Counted from the stretch's first letter, positions 24,354 to 32,752 are shown. The stretch is DNA of 45,183 nucleotides from CAXMST01 sp032122625 (GCA_032122625.1 JAQBGG010000065.1:1-45183); one strand, 5' to 3'. Translations and numbers: made by a program. Notes: generated from the sequence alone by a model not told the origin.

Positions 24354-25376
24354 TCAGGGCCGGCCAAGGCGGTCCTTGAGCGATTCGATCACCGTCACCG
24401 GCGTCGGATCGACGCCGGCTCGGGCCGCGAGCTCGAGCGAGAGCAGGTCGCCGAGCATCACCGCCCACAGCAACCGCTCCGTCCGGGTCTGGCCCTCGGT
24501 CTCGAGTCGGACGACGCTCTGCGCCTGTGGCTCGATCAGGCCGGCGGTCAGCTCCACCCGCTGCCGCTCACGCGGGTGTTGATCCTCGTCCTCGAGGAAG
24601 ATCGCCGAGTAGGTACCGTCGCCGCCGCCCGCCCAACCGACGATCTCGTTGTGATCCATCTCCGGGAGGATGTGATGGAAGCAGGGCAGCTTCGCGTTCT
24701 CGTTGATCTGGGTTTTCCACCGATACGAGACTGGGGCGGTGAGGCCGCAGCCGTAGACCAGCGGCACCGAGCCCGCGATCGCGTCGGCGAGCTCGCTCGC
24801 CTTCGCAAGCAGGGACTCGCTGGCGGCCTCCAGATGCGCGGCGGAGCTGTCGATCTCCATTCTGATCGCCGGCCCGGCACCGACAACCGCCGCGACCTCG
24901 GCAGCGATCGCGAAGGTGTAGCCAACGGCCGCCCGGGGCTGTAGGCCGGCGGGCATGCCGATCACCGGGACGCCGTCGGCGCGGGCGGCCTCGGCGAGCA
25001 CACCGCCGGTGGTGGCGACGATCCGCTTCGCGCCGACCGCCTCGGCGGCGGCATAACAGGCCATCGTCTCCTCGGTCTGGCCGGAGTAGCTGGAGCAGAA
25101 GATCGCGCCGTCGGGTGCCGACCAGGACGGGACGCCGTAGCCACGGACGACGGCGTGGGGTTTGCCGAGCCGGCCACCGAGCGCAGCCGCCGCGAGATCG
25201 CCACCGATCGCCGAGCCCCCCATTCCGCAGACGACGAGTCCGCTCGCCTCGATCGGCTCGATCTTGGCCGAGGAGAAGCGCCAGAGCGCATCCCTGAGGT
25301 GGTCGGGCAACGCCATCGTCGCCGCGTATTGGTCGCCGGAGTCGATTTCCGCGAGTCGGTCCTTGAGGTCGCTCAT
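24354..25376 (-). CDS. Bifunctional phosphoglucose/phosphomannose isomerase (SIS domain)
   Basis: The 340-residue enzyme has two SIS domains. Motifs are VVCGMGGSAIGGDLAAA (about 48-64), the phosphosugar loop SSYSGQTEE (95-103) and RWKTQINENAKLPCF, followed by LPEMDHNEIVGW with the catalytic Glu/His region. These match archaeal/actinobacterial PGI/PMI enzymes that interconvert fructose-6-phosphate with glucose-6-phosphate and mannose-6-phosphate. It would feed sugars to the nucleotidyltransferases on both sides. The start overlaps the upstream gene by 4 bases (ATGA). Confidence 0.92.
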   Translation of the reverse strand: MSDLKDRLAEIDSGDQYAATMALPDHLRDALWRFSSAKIEPIEASGLVVCGMGGSAIGGDLAAAALGGRLGKPHAVVRGYGVPSWSAPDGAIFCSSYSGQTEETMACYAAAEAVGAKRIVATTGGVLAEAARADGVPVIGMPAGLQPRAAVGYTFAIAAEVAAVVGAGPAIRMEIDSSAAHLEAASESLLAKASELADAIAGSVPLVYGCGLTAPVSYRWKTQINENAKLPCFHHILPEMDHNEIVGWAGGGDGTYSAIFLEDEDQHPRERQRVELTAGLIEPQAQSVVRLETEGQTRTERLLWAVMLGDLLSLELAARAGVDPTPVTVIESLKDRLGRP

Positions 25377-26458
25377 GCTCTTTGCCCCGGTCCTACCTTC
25401 GCTCCCGCTCCCAGCGCCGCCGAAGCGGTGATGGTCGCGCCTTCACCAATCACTGAACCCTCGGGGACCGAGGCGCCCTCCTCAACCGTGACCCCGGCCG
25501 AGAGGATCGACCCGATAACTCGGGCGCCCGCTCCGATCGTACAGTTCCCGTGCAGTGCCGAGCCCTCGACCCAGGCCCGCGTTCCGATCGACGTGCCGGC
25601 GCCGATCACAGCGCGCTCACCGACCCTTGCCCCGGCGGCGACCACCGCGCCGGCCTCAACGAAAGCCGGGCCCGCGATCTCGGCGCCCTCCTCGACCCTG
25701 GCGTCAGCATCGACGTATATCCCGTCGCCGTCCACTTTCTTGCTGGGCTCGGTTTCGACCTTGCGATTGAGGATGTCCCAGCAGGCTTCGAGGTAGCGAT
25801 CCGGCGTACCGATGTCTACCCAGTAGCCCTCCAGCCGCTCCGAGTAGAGGCCCTTGCCAACGAGCTTGGGGAAGACCTCGCGCTCGATCGAGACGTCCTG
25901 GTCGGGGGGGATCAGGTCGAGTACCTCCTTCTCGAGGATGTAGATGCCGACCGAGATCTCGTCGGTGTCGATCTCGGAGGGATCGGGCTTCTCGAGGAAC
26001 TCGACGATCTCGCCGTCCTCGCGTCGCCTGACGAGGCCATAGTGCGTCGGATCCTCAACGGGGTAAAGACCGAGCGTGCCCCTCGCCCCACTGCTCTCGT
26101 GGCGCTCGCGGAGCTTGGTCAGGTCGAGATCGGTGAGCGAGTCACCGTTGAGGGCAAAGAAACGGTCATCGAGCAGGTCCTCGGCAAACTTGATCGCCCC
26201 CGCCGTGCCCCGCGGCTCCGGCTCCTCGACGTAGCGTAGCCGCGGGCCGCCGGGAATCTCCTCGCCCAGGACCTCTCGCATCTTGTCGGGGAGAAAGCCG
26301 CAAGCCATGACGATGTCGTCAACACCGTGCCGGGCGAGCCAGTCGATCATGTAACGCATGAACGGGCGATCGACGAGAGGAATCACGGGCTTGGGCACGG
26401 TCAGCGTCACGGGCCGCAATCTGGTCCCATGCCCTCCCACGAGGATCAACGCCTGCAA
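25373..26458 (-). CDS. Sugar-1-phosphate nucleotidyltransferase (mannose-1-phosphate guanylyltransferase-like)
   Basis: A TTG at 26458 opens 361 residues; AAGGAG 5 bases upstream supports it. QALILVGGHGTRLRPVTLTVPKPVIP is the nucleotide-binding start, FALNGDSLTDLDL near 101 carries the metal Asp, and VEFLEKPDP and YWVDIGTPDRY follow. From about residue 245 a left-handed beta-helix of hexapeptide repeats runs to the C-terminus. It is a paralogue of the gene at 23310-24302 in the same block, so the two probably make different NDP-sugars. Fit is best to GDP-mannose pyrophosphorylases (family knowledge), not proven. Confidence 0.87.
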   Translation of the reverse strand: MQALILVGGHGTRLRPVTLTVPKPVIPLVDRPFMRYMIDWLARHGVDDIVMACGFLPDKMREVLGEEIPGGPRLRYVEEPEPRGTAGAIKFAEDLLDDRFFALNGDSLTDLDLTKLRERHESSGARGTLGLYPVEDPTHYGLVRRREDGEIVEFLEKPDPSEIDTDEISVGIYILEKEVLDLIPPDQDVSIEREVFPKLVGKGLYSERLEGYWVDIGTPDRYLEACWDILNRKVETEPSKKVDGDGIYVDADARVEEGAEIAGPAFVEAGAVVAAGARVGERAVIGAGTSIGTRAWVEGSALHGNCTIGAGARVIGSILSAGVTVEEGASVPEGSVIGEGATITASAALGAGAKVGPGQRA

Positions 26459-26536
26459 GTTCGCTCCTTCTGGGTCCGCAGCTCGGGGACCGGTTGTCTA
26501 TCAGCTTCAAGCGGCGGCAAAGCGCATTTCCCGCGA

Positions 26537-27862
26537 TCAGCCCGCGGGCGCGCCGCGGCCGATGCTGTCGTAGGTGAGGCCGGCGGCGCGCATCGCCTTG
26601 GGGTCGAGAAAGTTGCGCCCGTCAACGACGATCGGATTGGCCATCTCCGCGGCTGCCGCCCGCCAGTCGAGCTCCGCGAACTCCGGCCACTCGGTGACGA
26701 TCACCGCCGCGTCGACCCCACGCAGGGCAGTCGCAGCCGACTCCGCCATCTCAACCGCCGGCAGCATCTCCGAGGCTGCCCCGGCAGCGACCGGATCGTA
26801 GGCGACGACGTCGGCGCCCTCACCCTGTAAGCGGGCGGCCAACACCAGGCTCGAGGCCTCGCGCATATCGTCGGTGTGTGGCTTGAAGGCAAGGCCAAGG
26901 AGGACGATCCGCTTGCCGACGAGCGACCCGAGGTGCTTGGTCAACTTGCCGAGCACCCGTCGCTTCTGCAACTCGTTCACCTCGATCACCGCGTTGAGCA
27001 GCTGGAAGTGATAGCCCGAGTTGCCGGCGAGCTGCTTGAGGGCAGTTACGTCCTTCGGGAAGCAGGAGCCGCCGTATCCGATTCCGGCGTTGAGGAACTG
27101 CGGCCCGATGCGCTCGTCGAGGCCCATCCCGCGGGCGACCTCGGTGACGTCGGCGCCGACTTCCTCGCAGACGTTGGCGATCTCGTTGATGAAGCTGATC
27201 TTCGTCGCCAGGAACGCGTTCGAGGCGAGCTTGGTCATCTCGGCGCTGGCAACGTCGGTGTGGACGAGCTCGCCGCCGAGCGGCCGGTAGGCGCGGGCGA
27301 CGGCCTCGGCGGCCCACTCGTCCCCCGGATCGGCGCCGATCACCACCCGGTCTGGATGGAGGAAATCAGCGACGGCGGAGCCCTCCTTGAGGAACTCAGG
27401 GCAGGAGACGTATGGGAGCGAGGGCACGTCGCGACGGATCGAGGCGCCGGTGCCGGTCGGGACCGTGCTCTTCATCACCAGAGCGTGTTCGGAGTCGCCG
27501 GGGAGCTGCTCGACGACCGCCCGCACACGCGAGAGATCGGCATCGCCGGAGAGGGTCGGCGGCGTGTCAACGCAGCAGAAGAGGAGCCGGGTGTGGTCGA
27601 GCACCTCGCTCATCGAGGTCGTGAAGTTGAGCCGCTCGGCATTCGCCCGGACCAGTTCCGGGAGATCCGGCTCGTGGATCGTCAGCTTGGCGGCCGAGAG
27701 CGAGGCGATCTTGTCCGCGTCGATGTCCATCGCCCAGACGTCGTGGCCCTGCTCAGCGAAGCATGCGGCCGTGACCAGGCCCACCCAGCCGACTCCGACC
27801 ACACCGATCGGCTCGCGCTCAGGCGCTCCGCCTGCATTGCTCTCGTTGGGTTCGCTGATCAT
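26537..27862 (-). CDS. ugd: UDP-glucose/GDP-mannose-type 6-dehydrogenase
   Basis: The 441-residue enzyme has the NAD-binding IGVVGVGWVGLVTAACFAEQGH (about 19-40), VDTPP near 98 and KSTVPTGTG near 131. The catalytic Cys267 is in GIGYGGSCFPKD, and LGLAFKPHTDDMREAS sits in the C-terminal domain. It oxidises an NDP-hexose to an NDP-uronic acid in two NAD-dependent steps; UDP-glucose is the usual substrate. It heads the minus-strand sugar-nucleotide block, 78 bases before the nucleotidyltransferase, which suggests an acidic envelope polysaccharide. Confidence 0.93.
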   Translation of the reverse strand: MISEPNESNAGGAPEREPIGVVGVGWVGLVTAACFAEQGHDVWAMDIDADKIASLSAAKLTIHEPDLPELVRANAERLNFTTSMSEVLDHTRLLFCCVDTPPTLSGDADLSRVRAVVEQLPGDSEHALVMKSTVPTGTGASIRRDVPSLPYVSCPEFLKEGSAVADFLHPDRVVIGADPGDEWAAEAVARAYRPLGGELVHTDVASAEMTKLASNAFLATKISFINEIANVCEEVGADVTEVARGMGLDERIGPQFLNAGIGYGGSCFPKDVTALKQLAGNSGYHFQLLNAVIEVNELQKRRVLGKLTKHLGSLVGKRIVLLGLAFKPHTDDMREASSLVLAARLQGEGADVVAYDPVAAGAASEMLPAVEMAESAATALRGVDAAVIVTEWPEFAELDWRAAAAEMANPIVVDGRNFLDPKAMRAAGLTYDSIGRGAPAG

Positions 27863-27912
27863 CGGGCGGGAATCGTCTCAGTCCGGGCGGTCGCGCGCTC
27901 TCCGGGCGGCTC

Positions 27913-29349
27913 TCAAGCCTCACCAAGCGATGCCGCGATCCCCAGCATCTCCTTCTCCGAGAGCGAGTCGAGCAGGGAGTTCGAGATCCAATAGGAGTTG
28001 CCGTCAAGCTGCCATCCGACGAGGCGCAGGCGATCGCCGGTGTAGAAGAGCAGGTAGTCGCGGCCGCCGATCCGCCGAACCTCCGAGGGGTCGCGGAGGC
28101 TCGGCGGATCGTTCCATGTCGTTCCCATCAGGCCGTAGTACTCGGTAACGACCTGCGGGTGCGGGTGGGTGATCACCAGCTTGTAGGCGCCCTGGCGCCT
28201 GCCCTCGGAGTCCTCGTAGTCGTAGGTGCGGGAGTCGCGGCTGAAAGCCGACCCCGCCGGCAGCCGCGTCGGGTAGAAAGCCGGCATCCGCAATCTCCGC
28301 GCCGCGGTCGCCGCGTAGCGGCCGAACTGCGGGTCGGCCGGCGGCAGCGACCTGGCCGCCCGCTTCGCCTCCTTGCCCGCGCCCCGGCCTTCCCCCCCGG
28401 CTTGATCGATTGAGGTCACCTGAGGATCCTCCGCCCTCGGCTTCGCACCGTTGAGGAATCTCTCGATCGCGCGGTCGAGTTCACGCCTCGAGACGCGAAT
28501 GTCCTCCTCACCGAGGTCGCCGACGATGCGGATCTGATCGACCGACGCAGCGCGCAGGTCGAAGATGCTCGTCGCGATCTTGCGCAGCTCACCGGCGCCG
28601 TCCAACGTCGATCGGGTGTTGTCGACAAAGGCATCGAGCAGCCCTTCGCCGCTACCGCCAAAGACGAGCTCGCGTAGCCCGACCCGTTGGCGCGCCTCGC
28701 GCAGGAACGCCTGCTGGCGGGCGCCGCGGACGACATCGTTGTCGGTATGCCGGTAGCGCACGAATTGCAGCGCCTTGAGCCCGCAGAGCCGCTGGTAGCC
28801 CGCGTTGATGTCGATCTCGGCGAACCCCGAGCCGGGCGCTGCGAAGTACTCGCGATCGACGTCTATGTAGACGCAGTCGAGCGCGTTGACCGCGTCGGCG
28901 AAGCCCTGGAAGTCGACGTCGGCGACTCCGTTGATCTCCAGTCCGGTCAAGGACCCCACCGTCTTCAGGGTGAGGCGGGGCCCGCCCTCGCTGTAGGCCG
29001 TGTTGATCTTGTCGAAGCCGTACCCTGGGATCGAGACGAGCAGATCGCGCGGGAAGGAGAGCAGCGCGATCACGCCCCGGCCCGGGTCGAGGCGGAGCAG
29101 CATCGTCGTATCGGAGCGCTCGTCGGGGAGCGTCGGACGACGATCTGAGCCAAGCAGCAGCAGGGTGTAGGGCTCACCGGGCTCCGGCTCGGGGACGTCC
29201 TCGGAGGGAATCTCAGCAATCGGCTCGATCCGGTCGGCGATCCCCTCAAAGCCGATCAGGCCCGCCGAGGCGGTCGCGGCCGCGATGGTCGCGATGATCA
29301 CCGCACAGCCGGCCAGGAAGCGCAGCCAGAACTTGCGGTCGGACGGCAT
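27913..29349 (-). CDS. LytR-CpsA-Psr (LCP) family protein with C-terminal extra domain
   Basis: This is a 478-residue membrane-anchored protein. Residues about 8-33 form a signal-anchor. The LCP domain spans about 62-230: LLLLGSDRR, RSDTTMLLRLDP, SFPRDLLVSIPGYGFDKIN, then AGYQRLCGLKALQFVRYRH with the conserved Arg cluster. LCP enzymes move lipid-linked glycans onto peptidoglycan outside the membrane. Residues about 345-478 are a further domain (FYPTRLPAG, YYGLMGTTWNDPPSL, DYLLFYTGDRLRLVGW) that I cannot name; the paralogue upstream has it too. It lies 115 bases downstream of that paralogue, with an inverted repeat between. Confidence 0.9.
   Translation of the reverse strand: MPSDRKFWLRFLAGCAVIIATIAAATASAGLIGFEGIADRIEPIAEIPSEDVPEPEPGEPYTLLLLGSDRRPTLPDERSDTTMLLRLDPGRGVIALLSFPRDLLVSIPGYGFDKINTAYSEGGPRLTLKTVGSLTGLEINGVADVDFQGFADAVNALDCVYIDVDREYFAAPGSGFAEIDINAGYQRLCGLKALQFVRYRHTDNDVVRGARQQAFLREARQRVGLRELVFGGSGEGLLDAFVDNTRSTLDGAGELRKIATSIFDLRAASVDQIRIVGDLGEEDIRVSRRELDRAIERFLNGAKPRAEDPQVTSIDQAGGEGRGAGKEAKRAARSLPPADPQFGRYAATAARRLRMPAFYPTRLPAGSAFSRDSRTYDYEDSEGRRQGAYKLVITHPHPQVVTEYYGLMGTTWNDPPSLRDPSEVRRIGGRDYLLFYTGDRLRLVGWQLDGNSYWISNSLLDSLSEKEMLGIAASLGEA
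28775..28822 (-). repeat. 48-bp identical direct repeat, copy in the first LCP gene
   Basis: These 48 bases are identical, without a mismatch, to 30386-30433. They encode AEIDINAGYQRLCGLK in both LCP proteins, although identity of the surrounding sequence is much lower. Confidence 0.85.
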
Positions 29350-29405
29350 CGGCCTAGTGCTCCCGAAAGTGTGCAGCGACAGGGTGCGCGGCCGCCGACA
29401 GCAAG

Positions 29406-29467
29406 CTAGATGACTGATTCCGTGGGTGCGTCAGACCTGGCAGCGGGAAAAGGAATCATTCATCTAG
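29406..29467. repeat. 16-bp inverted repeat between the LCP genes
   Basis: CTAGATGACTGATTCC (29406-29421) and GGAATCATTCATCTAG (29452-29467) are complementary except at one position and enclose a 30-base loop. The right arm contains the TAG stop codon (29464-29466) of the upstream LCP gene. The stem is AT-rich for this genome. It may be a terminator, an mRNA processing site or an operator for the downstream LCP gene. Confidence 0.5.
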
Positions 29468-31611
29468 ACCTCGCGCATCGAGGCGGCGATCGCCAGCATC
29501 TCGCTCTCGCCGATGCTCTGGACGAGTGTGTTGTTGAGCCAGTAGGAGTTGCCCTTCTCAGTCCAGCCGACGAGCCGCAGCCGGTCGCCGTCGTAGAACA
29601 ACATGTACTCGCGGCCGTCGATCTTGCGAACCTCGGAGGGGTTGCGGAGGATCGGCGGGTCATCCCAGGTGGTGCCCATCACCCCGTAGTACTCGGTCAG
29701 CGTGGAGGGCGTGGTCAGGGCGATCACCGTTTTGAAGGCCGACTCCTTCTTGTTCTCCTCGTTCTCGTACTCGTAGGTTCTCGAGTCTGTGCTGAAGGCG
29801 GAGCCGGGGACGACGGCGGTCGGGTAGAAGACCGGGATGTTGAGTCGCCGGGCGTTCTTGTTGGCATCGGCCTTGAAGCGTTCGGCCTGGGTTCCCGACT
29901 TCTCGTCGCTGAGCGTGTCGGTACCGACAACGTCCGCCTCGGCGAGGGGATCGGACTTGTCCTTCTTCTTCTTCTTCGAGGAGCTGCCCTTTTTCTTGTT
30001 GGAGTCCTTACCGCCGCGCTGCCCGGTTGAGCCGACGCCGTTGAGGAATTGGTCGACGGCCGTCTTCACCTGATCGTCGGTGGAGGTCACGAACGGATCT
30101 TCGGGCCCGCCGATATCTCCTTCGAAGTGGATCTCGTTGACCGGCACGTCCTGGACCGCCGCGAATGATTTGAGGATGCCGATCACATCGCCCCCATCGT
30201 CGATGTCGGAGCGGGTGTACTCGGTGAAGATGTTAATCAGCTCGTTGCCGGTGCCGACGCCGATTACAGCTCCCAGCAGCTCCCGCGGCTCGACCTTCTG
30301 GCGGGCCTCGCGGAGGAAGTCCTGCTGGCGAGCGGCGCGGACCAGATCCGTGTCGAAGTGACGGTAGCGAACGTACTGCAGGGCTTTGAGCCCGCAGAGC
30401 CGCTGGTAGCCCGCGTTGATGTCGATCTCGGCGTAGTCGTTGGCAACCGTCCCGTCGTTGACGTTGAAGTACTCGCGATCGATGTCCATGTAGACGCAGT
30501 CGATCGCGTCGACCGCGTCGGCGAAGCCCGTGAAGTTGATCTCGACGACGTGGTTGATGGCGAGCCCGGTGAAGCGCTTGACGGTCTTCAGCGTCTTCTT
30601 CTCGCCGCCCGCCGCGTAGGCCTCGTTCAGCTTTGCCGGTCCGATCCCGGGAATATCGACCTTCAGATCGCGAGGCAACGAGAACAGCGAGAGGACGTCA
30701 TCGTCGGGATCGACGCGCAGCAGCATCGTCGTATCGGAGCGGGCGCCGGCGTCCGGATCGTCGCCGGCGCGGCGATCGGAGCCGATGATCAGGATCGTCT
30801 GCGGTTCGTCGCTCTCGACGCCCTCCAGCTGCTGGCTGACCCCAGGGATCGGCTGCAGTTTCGCCGCGATGTCCTCAACGAAGAGCAGCCCGACGATCGC
30901 GATTGATGCCGCGACGGAGGCGACGATCAGGACCGAGCCGCTGAGGAAGCGCAGCCAGAGGCTCGGCACCTTGAGGTCGAGCTCGTCGTCACTGAAAGCG
31001 ACCGGCGCGAGAGGCGCGGGTTTTTGGGGCAGCGGACGGACGACCCGATGCTGCGTCGCGGGCTGATGGATCGCGGTGCTGTCGTCGGCAGCCGCGTCCG
31101 GAGGGTGGGGAAACCCGGCAGCGGCGGTGGTCCCCTCGGCTGCCCGCTCGGCCCCTTCCGCCTCGTCGGCGTCCGCCGCCCCTTCCTCCTCATCGGCTTC
31201 CTCGGCTTCGCCGGCCCCTCCATCGTCGTCGGTGCGATCAACTTCGTCGGGCTGCTCGGCCGCCTCGGTGTCGTCCACCTCACCCCCGTGCGCGTCCGCC
31301 TCCACGGTCTCGCCGGGCGCTCCCTCCTCGACCGCCCCGACGTCATCGGACTCCTCCGCCTCATCCTCAGCGTCGGCGAGCACCCATTCCTCATCGGTCG
31401 GCGGAGCAGGCTCGGCAGCGTCTCCCTCGATCTCCGCCTCGATCCGGGCGAACTCGTCGGTCAGGCCGAGGCCCGCGCTCTCGTCGGTCTCGAGGCCCGG
31501 ATCGACGGCGTCCCCGTCCGGCCTGTCCGTGTCCGCAGCCTCGGGTTCCTCGTCCGATCCGCCCGGCTCGAGATCGTCTTCGCGCCCCTCTTCGCCGTCG
31601 ATCTGGCTCAC
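29464..31611 (-). CDS. Large LCP family protein with long acidic cytoplasmic tail
   Basis: The 715-residue paralogue of the downstream LCP protein has an extra N-terminus. Residues 1-180 are extremely acidic and low in complexity (runs such as EEADEEEGAADADEAEG). A basic, Pro-rich stretch leads into one membrane segment at 219-245. The LCP domain covers about 272-455 with LIIGSDRRA, RSDTTMLLRVDP, SLPRDLKVDIPGIG and AGYQRLCGLKALQYVRYRH. A Lys-rich linker (NKKKGSSSKKKKKDK, 538-552) precedes the C-terminal domain (585-715) with YYGVMGTTWDDPPIL and LFYDGDRLRLVGW. It should attach glycans to the wall. Its ATG overlaps the M20 stop by 4 bases. Confidence 0.9.
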   Translation of the reverse strand: MSQIDGEEGREDDLEPGGSDEEPEAADTDRPDGDAVDPGLETDESAGLGLTDEFARIEAEIEGDAAEPAPPTDEEWVLADAEDEAEESDDVGAVEEGAPGETVEADAHGGEVDDTEAAEQPDEVDRTDDDGGAGEAEEADEEEGAADADEAEGAERAAEGTTAAAGFPHPPDAAADDSTAIHQPATQHRVVRPLPQKPAPLAPVAFSDDELDLKVPSLWLRFLSGSVLIVASVAASIAIVGLLFVEDIAAKLQPIPGVSQQLEGVESDEPQTILIIGSDRRAGDDPDAGARSDTTMLLRVDPDDDVLSLFSLPRDLKVDIPGIGPAKLNEAYAAGGEKKTLKTVKRFTGLAINHVVEINFTGFADAVDAIDCVYMDIDREYFNVNDGTVANDYAEIDINAGYQRLCGLKALQYVRYRHFDTDLVRAARQQDFLREARQKVEPRELLGAVIGVGTGNELINIFTEYTRSDIDDGGDVIGILKSFAAVQDVPVNEIHFEGDIGGPEDPFVTSTDDQVKTAVDQFLNGVGSTGQRGGKDSNKKKGSSSKKKKKDKSDPLAEADVVGTDTLSDEKSGTQAERFKADANKNARRLNIPVFYPTAVVPGSAFSTDSRTYEYENEENKKESAFKTVIALTTPSTLTEYYGVMGTTWDDPPILRNPSEVRKIDGREYMLFYDGDRLRLVGWTEKGNSYWLNNTLVQSIGESEMLAIAASMREV
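30386..30433 (-). repeat. 48-bp identical direct repeat, copy in the second LCP gene
   Basis: Perfect match to 28775-28822, in the same orientation and at the equivalent position of the LCP domain. It points to recent duplication or gene conversion between the two genes. Confidence 0.85.
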
Positions 31612-32702
31612 CTTCCCGCCTCAGCGGCCAGCGCTGCGGGAACCCGCCCGGCGAAGTTGCAGAGCGCCCGACGGTAGGCGGCCAGCGAACTGATTGAAAC
31701 CCACTCGTCGGGGCCGTGGTGGCCGGCGCCGCTGGGGCCGAACTCGACCGCCGGCACGCCGACCCGGATAAAGGAGATCGCGTCGGAGGCGCCGTCGCGC
31801 CCGACGCCGGCCACGTCACCGCCGTGGTGCTCCTGAGTGGCGGCGCAAAGTGCCACCACGAAGGCGGACTCACGGTCAACCTCGACCGGAGGTCGGCGGA
31901 AGGTGGAAAGCACGTGGGAATCGGGCAGGGTCTCGATCTGGGTGAGAATCTCGCCCTCGTCCTGCTCTGGTAGGTAGCGGATATCCACGTCGATCACACA
32001 GGTGTCGGGAACCTTGTTCAGCGCATCGCCGCCGAGGATGCGGCCGAGGTTGATCGATGGTCGGTCGAACAACTCGGATGACTCCCGGCTAAACGGTAGC
32101 GACTCGATACCACGAAAGACCGAAAACGCCTTCAGAATCGCGTTGTCGCCCTCCCACGGTGTCGATCCATGGGCCGCCCGGCCGCTCACCTCGACCCGCA
32201 CCGCGAGCACTCCCTTGGCGGCGATGCCGACGTGCATATCGGTCGGCTCGCCGGTGATCGCGAAGTCCGCAGCGAGTCCGTTGTCGACAAGCATGTCGGT
32301 GCCGCGGTAGTCCTCGTCCTCGGCTTCCTCGTCAGGGACGATCGCGAGCACCACCCGGACGTCCTTCTGAGCGGCGAGGTCGTTGACGGCGAGCATCATT
32401 GCCGCGGCCGCGCCCTTCATGTCGTAGGCGCCGCGGCCGATCAGACGGTCGCCCTCGACGCGAGGCTCGAACTGGCCCTCACGGGCGGGGACGACATCGA
32501 TATGGCCGTGTAACACGATCGAGGGTCCGTCCTTGGGGCCAACCTCCGCAACCAGCACCGGCAGCCCGCGGATCTCCATTTCCGAGGTGTTGATCTCACG
32601 CGCCTCCATCCAGCCCTTGACGAAACCGGCGCAGAGCCGGATCCCATCGGGGTGGGAGGTGTCGTACCCGATCAGCTTTTCGGCAAGCAGCCGCTCTTCC
32701 AT
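31608..32702 (-). CDS. M20 family metallopeptidase (ArgE/DapE-like)
   Basis: The 364-residue enzyme has the M20 zinc ligands in order: VLHGHIDVVP (His67, Asp69), GRGAYDMKGAAAA (Asp94), VPDEEAEDE (Glu125/126), ITGEPT (Glu152) and a late GAGHHGPDEW His. The dimerisation domain starts near GRAAHGSTPWEGDNAI. Family members hydrolyse an acyl-amino acid or dipeptide (acetylornithine, succinyl-diaminopimelate and others); which one is not decidable here. TACCCT plus 7 bases before ATG 32702 suggests a leaderless mRNA. Its stop overlaps the LCP start. Confidence 0.9.
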   Translation of the reverse strand: MEERLLAEKLIGYDTSHPDGIRLCAGFVKGWMEAREINTSEMEIRGLPVLVAEVGPKDGPSIVLHGHIDVVPAREGQFEPRVEGDRLIGRGAYDMKGAAAAMMLAVNDLAAQKDVRVVLAIVPDEEAEDEDYRGTDMLVDNGLAADFAITGEPTDMHVGIAAKGVLAVRVEVSGRAAHGSTPWEGDNAILKAFSVFRGIESLPFSRESSELFDRPSINLGRILGGDALNKVPDTCVIDVDIRYLPEQDEGEILTQIETLPDSHVLSTFRRPPVEVDRESAFVVALCAATQEHHGGDVAGVGRDGASDAISFIRVGVPAVEFGPSGAGHHGPDEWVSISSLAAYRRALCNFAGRVPAALAAEAGR

Positions 32703-32709
32703 CCGGGGA

Positions 32710-32715
32710 AGGGTA
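32710..32715 (-). promoter_or_regulatory. -10 box TACCCT for the M20-LCP transcript
   Basis: TACCCT, 7 bases, then ATG 32702 on the minus strand. The region expected to hold a -35 box lies inside the hairpin that follows the atp operon. Confidence 0.45.
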
Positions 32716-32717
32716 GT

Positions 32718-32752
32718 GGGGGCCCGCCGGAGGAGCCTCCGAATCAGCCCCC
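32718..32752 (-). terminator. Nested GC hairpin at the end of the atp operon
   Basis: GGGGGC/GCCCCC (32718-32723, 32747-32752) encloses CGGAG/CTCCG (32728-32732, 32737-32741) with a 4-base loop. It includes the atpC stop codon. There is no U-tract, which is common for actinobacterial terminators. Confidence 0.45.

Noticed and set aside
23409..24944. 511-codon open frame opposite the sugar nucleotidyltransferase and isomerase
   Set aside because: It crosses two real genes on the other strand and has Asp/Gly/Arg-rich antisense composition.
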